Positions 35,140 through 42,668 of a stretch of 64,000 nucleotides of DNA are shown in pieces (position 1 is the stretch's first letter; each line of letters begins with the position of its first letter). The stretch comes from Neorhizobium sp. NCHU2750. GTDB lineage: Bacteria; Pseudomonadota; Alphaproteobacteria; Rhizobiales; Rhizobiaceae. Location of the stretch: positions 508,001-572,000 of the forward strand of contig NZ_CP030828.1 in NCBI RefSeq assembly GCF_003597675.1, read 5' to 3'. The translations under genes were made by a program, and so were the position numbers. The notes below the pieces were generated by a model, which did no database searches, was not told the DNA's origin, and saw only the letters and a program-made list of their open reading frames with translations.

Positions 35140-35835
35140 TTAGCGTTCGCTGCGGAGCGCTTCGATGGTCAATTCGGCGGTCCTCTCCGAAGAGGCCGGG
35201 TTTTGGCCCGTCACCAGCTTGCCGTCACGCAACGCGAAGGGCTGGAAGTCAGGTCCGCTACGATAATGACCACCAAGCGAGATCAGCCGGCTTTCCAAAA
35301 GGAAGGGTACGACATCGGTCAGGCCAACGGCCTCTTCTTCGGAGTTGGAGAAGCCGGTGACCATACGGCCGGCAACAATCGGGCGCCCATCGGCGTCCTT
35401 GGCCGACACGAGGCCGGACGGGCCATGGCAGACGGCTGCCACGACCTTGCCTGCAGTCCAGGCATCGCCCAGCAGAGATGCCAGTGCCTGGCTTTCGGGA
35501 AGGTCCCACATGGTTCCGTGGCCACCAGGCAGAAAGATCGCGTCGTAGTCGGTGGACGAAAGCGTGGCGAGAGCTTTCGAGTTGTTGACGGCGTCCATGG
35601 CCTTTGTGTCGGCGAGAAAGCGCGCGACGCATTCCGGCTGTTCACCTTCGACGGATGCAGGGTCCAGAGGTGCCTTGCCGCCGGAAACCGAAGCAATGTC
35701 TGCCTGAAAGCCCTCAGAGAGGAAAAGGTAGTAGGGGGCTGCCAGCTCCTCGAGCCAGACACCGGTCGGTTTGCCGGTCTTGCCCTTGGTGGCCTGGGAT
35801 GTCAGGGCAAGGAGAATGCGTCGTGTTTCAGCCAT
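35140..35835 (-). CDS. DJ-1/PfpI-family protein (Hsp31-like)
   Basis: Protein of 231 residues with the DJ-1/PfpI fold. Nucleophile Cys136 followed by His137 in 'AAVCHGPSG', conserved Glu in 'VWLEELAAPY' and 'FLPGGHGTMWDLP' are all present. Its length fits the Hsp31/YajL-like group that detoxifies methylglyoxal or repairs glycated proteins. Operon neighbours (VOC, ene-reductase) support reactive-aldehyde handling. Confidence 0.88.
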   Translation of the reverse strand: MAETRRILLALTSQATKGKTGKPTGVWLEELAAPYYLFLSEGFQADIASVSGGKAPLDPASVEGEQPECVARFLADTKAMDAVNNSKALATLSSTDYDAIFLPGGHGTMWDLPESQALASLLGDAWTAGKVVAAVCHGPSGLVSAKDADGRPIVAGRMVTGFSNSEEEAVGLTDVVPFLLESRLISLGGHYRSGPDFQPFALRDGKLVTGQNPASSERTAELTIEALRSER

Positions 35836-35862
35836 AGGTTTGTTCCTTGTCGGATTGCTGGC

Positions 35863-36363
35863 TCAGTTGTAAGCGCCGGCGGAATAGGTGAGTTCATAGG
35901 AATGGGAGTAGAGTTCGAAGACGATACCGAACGGGTCTTCGACATAGACCATGCGGTAGGGCTTCTCTCCCGGGAAGTATTCGCGAACCGGCATGCGTTG
36001 CTTGCCGCCTGCGGCGACGATCTTGGCCAACAGGCCTTCGACATCGGGGTCCTGGATTGCGAAGTGGAACATGCCGGTCTGCCTGAAGGGCAGGTTATTG
36101 TCCGGCGCGTGATTGGCAGGGAATTCGAAAAGCTCAAATCCAATCCGGTCGGCCGTCGCAAGATGGGCGATGCGGAACTTGCCCCAGCCAGGGCCGAAGA
36201 CGTCATTGCACATGATGCCAATATCGGTCTCGTCCTGCGTAATCGTCGTTGGCGGCATGATGACGTAGAAGCCCAGCACATCGCGGTAAAATTCAACCGC
36301 CTTGTCCAGATCGGGCACAGACAGGCCGATATGGGAAAATGTGCGGGGTGTGGTCGGTGTCAT
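35863..36363 (-). CDS. VOC-family (glyoxalase/bleomycin-resistance) protein
   Basis: A 166-residue vicinal-oxygen-chelate protein with two beta-alpha-beta-beta-beta modules: 'FSHIGLSVPDLDKAVEFYRDVLGF' (as separate segments, metal His near residue 11) and 'MFHFAIQDPDVEGLLAKI' ending at 'VEDPFGIVFELYSH' with the metal Glu. Possible lactoylglutathione lyase, dioxygenase or binding protein. First gene of the group, divergent from LysR 36465. Confidence 0.87.
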   Translation of the reverse strand: MTPTTPRTFSHIGLSVPDLDKAVEFYRDVLGFYVIMPPTTITQDETDIGIMCNDVFGPGWGKFRIAHLATADRIGFELFEFPANHAPDNNLPFRQTGMFHFAIQDPDVEGLLAKIVAAGGKQRMPVREYFPGEKPYRMVYVEDPFGIVFELYSHSYELTYSAGAYN

Positions 36364-36414
36364 GGGAAATCTCCGGCTATTTTATTGCGCTTTAGGTAAT
36401 GGCCCAGATCCTGT

Positions 36415-36450
36415 ATGTAAAATTATGATATGAACGGAAAATGATTACAT
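36415..36450. promoter_or_regulatory. Divergent VOC/LysR promoter region
   Basis: ATGTAA (36415-36420) and TTACAT (36445-36450) form a 6-bp inverted repeat in an AT-rich 101-bp gap between the divergent genes. It is the likely binding area of the adjacent LysR protein. Confidence 0.4.
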
Positions 36451-36464
36451 TTTGGAATTGACTC

Positions 36465-37361
36465 ATGCTGAACGCCCAATGGCTCGAAACTTTCGTCGTG
36501 CTCTGCGAGGCCGGCCATTTCACCAGGGCGGCTGCGCGGCTCAATATGACCCAGCCGGGCGTCTCCCAGCACTTGAAGAAGCTCGAAGACCAGGTTGGCC
36601 AGGCGCTCGTCACGCGCGATGGAAAAGGGTTTACGCTGACGCCGGCAGGCGAGGCGGTTCGTGATCTCGGCAGGCAAAGGCGAAGTGAGGAACGTCAGTT
36701 GCGGGATGCGCTCGACGGCGATGATGCCGGGAAGGGGCAAGTCTCGCTCGCCTGTTCAGGTAGTCTTGCCTTGCTCATCTATCCTCGGATCATCACTCTG
36801 ATGCAGAACTCTCCCGGGTTGATGGTGCGGCTCGAAGCGGCACCACAGGCGCGGGTGGTTGAGGGCGTGCTCTCTGGCGTCTATGATATCGGTGTGGCGG
36901 ATCACAAGCCCACCAATCCGCGGCTTGATGGTGATCTCCTCGGTTCTGACGAGCTCTGCTTGCTTTTGCCGCGCGGACAATCGACGGAACCCAGTTTCGC
37001 GGATCTCGAGCGACTTGGCTTCATTGCTCATCCTGACGGCATCGCCTATGCCGACGAGTTGTTATCGGCGAATTTTCCGAGCGAATACCAAGGCGTCGAC
37101 AGTCTCCGAATTCGCAGCTTCATTAATCAGATTGGCCAGATCCCCGAACCGGTGGCCAAGGGGGTCGGGTATACGATCCTGCCACGTAGCGGTGTGGACG
37201 CCTATCCTCGCCGGGCAGATCTTGCCTGTATGGCACTTGCCAATCCGGTCCGCCACGATCTCTGGATGGTGCGGCGGCGCGGCAAAGTCTTTGCCGCGCG
37301 CACGAAGAGGGTCGTGACGGAGGTGATCGATACGGTCAGGAACCTAACCGGGCTTTCCTGA
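36465..37361 (+). CDS. LysR-family transcriptional regulator
   Basis: LysR regulator of 298 residues: HTH 'WLETFVVLCEAGHFTRAAARL' and 'QPGVSQHLKKLEDQVG', effector domain after. It is divergent from the VOC/DJ-1/MDR/Old Yellow Enzyme group and is its probable regulator. Its stop abuts, with no gap, the stop of the convergent SRPBCC gene. Confidence 0.9.
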   Translation: MLNAQWLETFVVLCEAGHFTRAAARLNMTQPGVSQHLKKLEDQVGQALVTRDGKGFTLTPAGEAVRDLGRQRRSEERQLRDALDGDDAGKGQVSLACSGSLALLIYPRIITLMQNSPGLMVRLEAAPQARVVEGVLSGVYDIGVADHKPTNPRLDGDLLGSDELCLLLPRGQSTEPSFADLERLGFIAHPDGIAYADELLSANFPSEYQGVDSLRIRSFINQIGQIPEPVAKGVGYTILPRSGVDAYPRRADLACMALANPVRHDLWMVRRRGKVFAARTKRVVTEVIDTVRNLTGLS

Positions 37362-37874
37362 TCATGCCTTCCGGGCGGCCTCGACCAGTCCGTCCAGCCA
37401 ATCCTGGTGACCATTGATCATCGGATTTGGCTTTGCCTTGGCGAGGTCTGCGGCAGGCTTGCCCTTTTGGGTTTCCTGCGTGAGAATTCTGACCCGGCCA
37501 CCCGGCAGATCCTCCACGAGCCAGGCATGATGGACGTCGAGGCGGGTATCGCCTTCGCCTGCCCAGCCATGCCATGCGACGCGTCCCGGCTTGCCGTCTA
37601 CCGGAGCCACATACTCGACGACCTGAGCCTCGACCGGGAAGCCAAAGGTCTCGAAATAGAAGCGTCGGCCATTTTCCAATTCAGGGCCCTTGTCGTCGTA
37701 AAATTTTATATTGGCGGAGTTGGCGTAGTAGCTTGGCCATGCGGGCGCATTGCTGAGAAGTGGCCATACCTTGGCGGTTGTCAGACCGGCCACGATAACT
37801 TCGTTGGAGCAGAAGTTCTCGGTGAAGCCGGGCGTGTAGTCTTCCGGCCATTCAATTGCATTCATCGTGATCAT
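37362..37874 (-). CDS. SRPBCC-domain protein (polyketide cyclase/START-like)
   Basis: A 170-residue protein of the SRPBCC helix-grip fold: a hydrophobic ligand pocket protein with 'TTAKVWPLLSNAPAWPSYYA' near the N-terminus, mid-strand 'GRRFYFETFGFPVEAQVVEY', and a long C-terminal helix 'QDWLDGLVEAARKA'. ATG 37874 has GAGGAAA upstream at nine bases. It is divergent from a broken LysR gene that was probably its regulator. The exact function is unknown. Confidence 0.8.
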   Translation of the reverse strand: MITMNAIEWPEDYTPGFTENFCSNEVIVAGLTTAKVWPLLSNAPAWPSYYANSANIKFYDDKGPELENGRRFYFETFGFPVEAQVVEYVAPVDGKPGRVAWHGWAGEGDTRLDVHHAWLVEDLPGGRVRILTQETQKGKPAADLAKAKPNPMINGHQDWLDGLVEAARKA

Positions 37875-37953
37875 CTTGATTTTCCTCGTTGCTTGGTTCT
37901 GCTTGCCACCGATGCCAGATGTACAAAGATAAGAAAAATCGGCATTTCTGATT

Positions 37954-38302
37954 ATGGTCATAAGTCTGCGTGATATTTGGCGCGTCGATCTAAGCCTGCT
38001 GAAGGCGTTTGACGCCCTGCCGGACGAAGGTAGCGTGACGCGTGCCCGACAGACCTGGTCTTGCCCAGCCGGTTGTGAGCGGCATGCTGAGCCGGCTTCG
38101 CGATGGGTTTGATGCTCTTTTGTTCGTTTGCACCAAGCTCAGGGAGGTTTCGACGACAGGGGTTGCAGGACTTGCCGCGCCCATCCGCCAGATCCTGTCG
38201 GATGCGGAAGGCATTCTGCTGCCGGCAGTCTTTGATGCCGCCACGGCCGGATTTCATGTCTCGATCACAGCTGCCGCTTATGCTATCGCGCCGTGGTCTT
38301 AG
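37954..38302 (+). pseudogene. LysR-family regulator, frameshifted and truncated
   Basis: The frame from ATG 37954 encodes the start of a LysR protein ('VDLSLLKAFDAL...EGSVTRA') but stops at 38110-38112. The family sequence resumes in the next frame from about 38060 ('GLAQPVVSGMLSRLRDGFDALLFV') and goes on through 'IRQILSDAEGILLPAVFDAATAGFHVSITAAAYA', ending at 38302. A frameshift near 38035-38055 and loss of nearly all the effector domain make it a remnant. It is divergent from the SRPBCC gene, and its end overlaps the LacI gene stop by four bases. Confidence 0.82.
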
Positions 38303-39330
38303 GTACTCGCTCGTTTGACGATGTGAAATCCGGTATCGATTGTGGTGCCCTGCTCGCCACGGCCCGCCGCGCGCTCGATGATGAGCGACATTGCGCGTTG
38401 GCCCATCTCATAGGTGTGAGGCTGGATGGTGGTGAGGCCCGGGGTGATCTCGGAGGCGATTTCATAGTCGCCCCAGCCGGCCACGGCCAGCCGCTCCGGC
38501 ACCTTCCAGCCCCGGCGTCCACATTCGAACAACACGCCGGCAGCAACGATATCCGTGGGGCAGACGATTGCATCGAGACCGGCATCGATCCGACACAGGC
38601 CGTCGAGCGCCTTGGGGCCGGCACCAAAACCGTCTGCCTGGTCGACCAGGAAGATCCTGTGACTGTCCAGGCCAGCCTTTTCGAGCATTTCCCGGAAAAC
38701 CGGAACGCGTTCGGTGAAGCGATGCGAGACGTCGCCCTCATAGCCAACGAAGCCGATGCGCCGATAGCCCTGTTCGATAAGCAACGCGACCATCGCACGG
38801 GTCGCATCGGTGGTCGAATAGCCAACTGCCATGTCGAACGGATTTTCATGAACCCAGGATTCGACGACCGGCACCCCAGTCTTGCGCAATAGGGTGCGTG
38901 CATCGGTTTCGTGTTCGTCGCCCACAAGGACGATGCCGGCGACACGCAGCCCGACAAAGGTGCGGATTGCAGATGCCTCCTGGCTGAGGCTGTCGGCCAG
39001 TTTTAGGATGAGCTGGTATCCGTCTGCAGCCACCTGATCCTGCATGCCGCGGACATAATTATAGAAGCTCGAATTCTTGATCGAAGGAATGACGGCGCCG
39101 ATGACACGGCTTTGGCCTGAAGCAAGATTGCCCGCGGCATGGTTGGGCACATAGCCGAGTTCCGCCGCAACCTTGAGTACGCGCAGTCGCGTCTCATCCT
39201 GAACGCGCTCCGGATAGCGAAACGCATTCGACACTGTCATCGGCGATACGCCTGCCGCGACTGCGACCGACTGCATCGTTACCGTTTCGTCAGGCCGGAT
39301 TTTTGTCATCTTGGTGGGATGCGGCTCCAT
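38299..39330 (-). CDS. LacI-family transcriptional regulator
   Basis: LacI/GntR-C type regulator of 343 residues. N-terminal HTH reads 'VTMQSVAVAAGVSPMTVSNAFR' then 'LKVAAELGYVPNHAAGNLASG' with the hinge; a sugar-binding-like core follows ('VIGAVIPSIKNSSFY', 'TTIQPHTYEMGQRA'). The start is uncertain between 39330 and 39309; neither has a clear ribosome site. Divergent from the ABC/HyuAB operon, whose promoter carries a perfect LacI-type operator, so it probably represses that operon. Confidence 0.9.
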   Translation of the reverse strand: MEPHPTKMTKIRPDETVTMQSVAVAAGVSPMTVSNAFRYPERVQDETRLRVLKVAAELGYVPNHAAGNLASGQSRVIGAVIPSIKNSSFYNYVRGMQDQVAADGYQLILKLADSLSQEASAIRTFVGLRVAGIVLVGDEHETDARTLLRKTGVPVVESWVHENPFDMAVGYSTTDATRAMVALLIEQGYRRIGFVGYEGDVSHRFTERVPVFREMLEKAGLDSHRIFLVDQADGFGAGPKALDGLCRIDAGLDAIVCPTDIVAAGVLFECGRRGWKVPERLAVAGWGDYEIASEITPGLTTIQPHTYEMGQRAMSLIIERAAGRGEQGTTIDTGFHIVKRAST

Positions 39331-39395
39331 TCTAAGATCTGGTGCTCAGGAAATATGCACTGCCTCAAGCGGCGGCAAATTGAGAAAAGCCATCC

Positions 39396-39433
39396 TTGAC
39401 AGAGCGCAAGCGCAGAATATTGTAGCGCTACAA
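39396..39433 (+). promoter_or_regulatory. Promoter with LacI-type operator for the ABC/HyuAB operon
   Basis: TTGACA (39396-39401), a 16-base spacer and TATTGT (39418-39423) form a good -35/-10 pair. The perfect 14-bp palindrome TTGTAGCGCTACAA (39420-39433), centred on CG as in LacI-family operators, overlaps the -10 box. Repression by the adjacent LacI protein is the natural reading. Confidence 0.72.
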
Positions 39434-39495
39434 AACGCGAATGGGAACCAGCTTGTGCTAATCTTCATTTGTGGGCGAGAGTTTGGGAACTATTC

Positions 39496-40593
39496 ATGGC
39501 GGTTGTAGAAGGTCAGGTTGGTAATGGGCTGTTGCTGACGGGGATCCATAAATCCTACGGCAAGGTTGCTGCTGTGCGCAATCTGGATCTCAACGTTGAT
39601 GCCGGTGAACTGGTGGCACTGCTGGGGCCTTCCGGCTGCGGAAAGACGACGACGCTTAGAATGGTGGCGGGTTTCGAGACGCCGGACAGCGGCTCGGTCA
39701 GGATCGGCGGCGAGGAAGTCTCGCAACTTCCACCTCACAAGCGCCACCTCGGCATGGTGTTTCAGAATTACAGTCTCTTTCCCCATCGCACGGTAGCCGA
39801 AAATATCGGCTTCGGCCTTCGGATGGCCGGCATGGCGAAAGCTGCGCGCGATGCAAAGATCAGCGAGATGCTGGATCTCGTCCAGTTGCAGGGCAGGGGT
39901 GAAGTCTATCCTTCCAAGCTGTCCGGCGGTCAGCAGCAACGGGTGGCACTGGCACGTTCGCTGGTCGTCAACCCCAAGGTCCTGTTGCTGGACGAGCCGC
40001 TCGGCGCGCTCGACAAGTCGCTGCGTGAAAGCATGCAGTTCGAAATCCGCGGAATGCAGCAGCGCCTCGGCATCACCGCCCTGCTCGTGACCCACGATCA
40101 GGAAGAGGCGATGTCCATGGCCGATAGGGTGGCGGTCATGAATGGCGGCCGCATTCTGCAGATCGGCGCCCCGGCCGACATTTACGACCGGCCGAAAAGC
40201 CGGTTCGTGGCCGAGTTTCTCGGTACGTCGAATATCTTCGAGGGAACCGTCGATGTGGACTGTTCGAGCCTGACGATTGCGGGACCTCAAGGCGGAGTGA
40301 CGCTTCCTCTGCCGGAAAAGTCGGTCGGCGGCGAAACAAAGCTCCTCTCGGTTCGCCCCGAACGCATCTCGCTCATTGCTAGCGACGCGGCTGCCGGCTT
40401 CGGCGGCCGCATCGTCGGCGCCGTTTTCCGCGGCAATTATGCCGCCTATCAGGTCGAGGTCCCATCTCTCGGCCGTGAGATTTTCGTCTACCGGCAGGCC
40501 GATGGCCCGCTCGGTGCGACCACCTACCATCTCGGCCAGGCCGTGACAGTCGACTGGGCGCCGCAGGACGGCGTCGTCGTCAGCGCGGAGTAA
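39496..40593 (+). CDS. ABC transporter ATP-binding protein (PotA-like)
   Basis: ATPase of 365 residues with Walker A 'GPSGCGKTT', Q-loop 'VFQNYSLFPH', signature 'LSGGQQQR', Walker B 'VLLLDEP', switch His in 'VTHDQEEA' and a C-terminal TOBE domain ('SVRPERISLI'). ATG 39496 is chosen over GTG 39469. It is first in an operon with hydantoinase-family enzymes, a binding protein and two permeases, all + strand. Confidence 0.92.
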   Translation: MAVVEGQVGNGLLLTGIHKSYGKVAAVRNLDLNVDAGELVALLGPSGCGKTTTLRMVAGFETPDSGSVRIGGEEVSQLPPHKRHLGMVFQNYSLFPHRTVAENIGFGLRMAGMAKAARDAKISEMLDLVQLQGRGEVYPSKLSGGQQQRVALARSLVVNPKVLLLDEPLGALDKSLRESMQFEIRGMQQRLGITALLVTHDQEEAMSMADRVAVMNGGRILQIGAPADIYDRPKSRFVAEFLGTSNIFEGTVDVDCSSLTIAGPQGGVTLPLPEKSVGGETKLLSVRPERISLIASDAAAGFGGRIVGAVFRGNYAAYQVEVPSLGREIFVYRQADGPLGATTYHLGQAVTVDWAPQDGVVVSAE

Positions 40594-40595
40594 TT

Positions 40596-42668
40596 TTGAA
40601 AGTGACCAACATGCCAAAAAGTGGTGCGCGCATCGGGATCGACGTCGGCGGTACTTTTACCGACTTCGTGCTGTCCAACCCGAATGACGGCAGCCTGACC
40701 TATTACAAGGAGCCGTCGACCCCGGACGAGCCGTCGCGGGCACTGATCGAAGGCCTGCAGAGCCTGCTGAAGAAGGCTGGCATGACGTCTGCCGATGTCG
40801 GAACGCTGATGCATGGCACCACGATCGGCCTCAACGCGATCATCCAGCGCAAGGGTGCCACGATCGCGCTCGTCGTCAGCAAGGGCTATCGCGATATTCT
40901 CGAAATCGCCCGCAGCCGCATGCCGTCCTCCTTCGATTTCCATGCCAGCAAGGAAGAGCCGCTGGTGCCGCGCCTGCGCATCGTCGAGATCGATGCCCGC
41001 CTTTCGGCACATGGCGAAGTGACGAAGGTTGCCGATGATGCCGAACTCGATCGCGTTGCCGCGGAATTGAAGGCACTCGGCGTCGATGCCGCAGCCCTCG
41101 TCCTCATCAATGGCTACACGACGCCTTCGGTTGAAATCGGCATGGCGAAAAAGCTCTCGGAAAAAGCTGACGGCCTGTCGATCACCTCTGCCGCCGCTAT
41201 CTGGCCGGAAATCCGCGAATATGAGCGCACCCTGGTTGCCTGCCTCAACGCATATATCCAGCCGCTGATGCAGCGCTATTTCGCCGGCCTGAAAAAGGGT
41301 CTGGAGCGCGATGGCGTCGTTGCCCCGATCCTCGTCACGGCCTCCAATGGCGGTTCGCTCAGCCTTGTCTCGGCTGATGAACGTCCGGTCGAAACCATTC
41401 TCTCCGGCCCGGCTTCCGGTGTCATGGCTGCCGCCCGTCTGGCGGAAGCAGCCGATGTCAAATCGATCATCACCTTCGACATGGGCGGCACCTCGTCAGA
41501 TATCGCTGTTGCCCAGGCCGGTTCCGCCGAGCTCGCGACTCGCACCGATATCGGCGGCCTGCCGCTTGTGCTCCCGGTCGTCGATGTTTCGGCCATCGGT
41601 GCCGGTGGCGGCTCGATCGTCTGGGTCGATGCTCACGGTCTGTTGAAGGTCGGCCCGCAAAGCGCTGGCGCCATGCCGGGTCCAGTATCCTATGGTCGCG
41701 GTGGAACCCAGCCGGCCGTTACCGACTGCTATCTGGCGCTCGGCTATATCGATCCGACCGGTTTCCTCGGTGGTCGGATGAAACTCGATATCGACGCGGC
41801 GAAAAAGGCTCTTGCCGACGTCGGCGAGCGGATCGGCCTCGCTGGCGAGGACGGTGCTGCCCTTGCTGCCGAAGGCGCGCTGGCCGTCACCACGGCGGGC
41901 ATGGCGACCGAACTCTACAAGACGCTCGCCTCGCGTGGCCTCGACCCGGCCTCCTTCGCGCTCGTGCCCTTTGGCGGCGCAGGCCCGACCCACGCCAATC
42001 TGCTGGCTGAGGAAGCCGGCATCGGCCGCGTCGTCATCCCGCCGGCTGCCGGCACCTTCTGTGCGCTCGGGGCTGCTGCCGCCGACCTGCGCCGCGATTT
42101 CGTTCGCAGCTTGCGCCGGGCCGTCGATGACGAGAGTGCTGCCCTGATGCTCGACGTGATGAAGGAGTTGGAAGACGAGGGATCCGCCTGGCTCGACCGC
42201 GAAGGCAATGCCGGCCAGACCCGTCGCTTCGAGCGTGGGGCAGACATGCGCTACGCTGGTCAGGCCTACGAGTTGCGCGTCAAGCTCGATGAGAACGCAC
42301 GAGACTCAGCCTCGATCTGCGAAGCATTTCACCTCGAACACGAGCGCATCTACGGTTTTCGCGATACGCAGACCGAGGTCGAACTCGGCACCGTGCGTCT
42401 CGCCGTCGTCGGTGTCACCGAAAATATCACCCAGCCCGAAATCGCCCCCGGCAGCGGCAAGCCGTCGCCCAAAGGTGAACGGCCGCTTTTCCGTAAAGGC
42501 AAATGGCTCTCCGCCGGCGTCTACGATCGCAGCGCGCTCGGTGCCGGCGACCGGATCACCGGCCCGGCGATCATCGAACAGGACGATACGACGACGGTTC
42601 TTCTTCCCGGCTGGTCGGCGCGCGCTGACGCCCTTGGAAACCTCCATCTCGAAAGACATGCGCAATGA
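40596..42668 (+). CDS. Hydantoinase/oxoprolinase family protein, HyuA-like subunit
   Basis: A 690-residue ATP-dependent cyclic-amide hydrolase subunit. The N-terminal actin-like domain starts 'IGIDVGGTFTDFVL' and continues with 'HGTTIGLNAII'; a second ATP-site region is 'TFDMGGTSSDIAV'; 'PFGGAGPTHA' marks the later domain. The family includes N-methylhydantoinase A, 5-oxoprolinase and acetone/acetophenone carboxylase subunits. Start codon options are TTG 40596 and GTG 40602 (GGAG at suitable distance) or ATG 40611 (no site). The ATGA overlap with the next gene shows it works with HyuB. Context suggests it opens an imported lactam, hydantoin or similar ring. Confidence 0.9.
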   Translation: MKVTNMPKSGARIGIDVGGTFTDFVLSNPNDGSLTYYKEPSTPDEPSRALIEGLQSLLKKAGMTSADVGTLMHGTTIGLNAIIQRKGATIALVVSKGYRDILEIARSRMPSSFDFHASKEEPLVPRLRIVEIDARLSAHGEVTKVADDAELDRVAAELKALGVDAAALVLINGYTTPSVEIGMAKKLSEKADGLSITSAAAIWPEIREYERTLVACLNAYIQPLMQRYFAGLKKGLERDGVVAPILVTASNGGSLSLVSADERPVETILSGPASGVMAAARLAEAADVKSIITFDMGGTSSDIAVAQAGSAELATRTDIGGLPLVLPVVDVSAIGAGGGSIVWVDAHGLLKVGPQSAGAMPGPVSYGRGGTQPAVTDCYLALGYIDPTGFLGGRMKLDIDAAKKALADVGERIGLAGEDGAALAAEGALAVTTAGMATELYKTLASRGLDPASFALVPFGGAGPTHANLLAEEAGIGRVVIPPAAGTFCALGAAAADLRRDFVRSLRRAVDDESAALMLDVMKELEDEGSAWLDREGNAGQTRRFERGADMRYAGQAYELRVKLDENARDSASICEAFHLEHERIYGFRDTQTEVELGTVRLAVVGVTENITQPEIAPGSGKPSPKGERPLFRKGKWLSAGVYDRSALGAGDRITGPAIIEQDDTTTVLLPGWSARADALGNLHLERHAQ

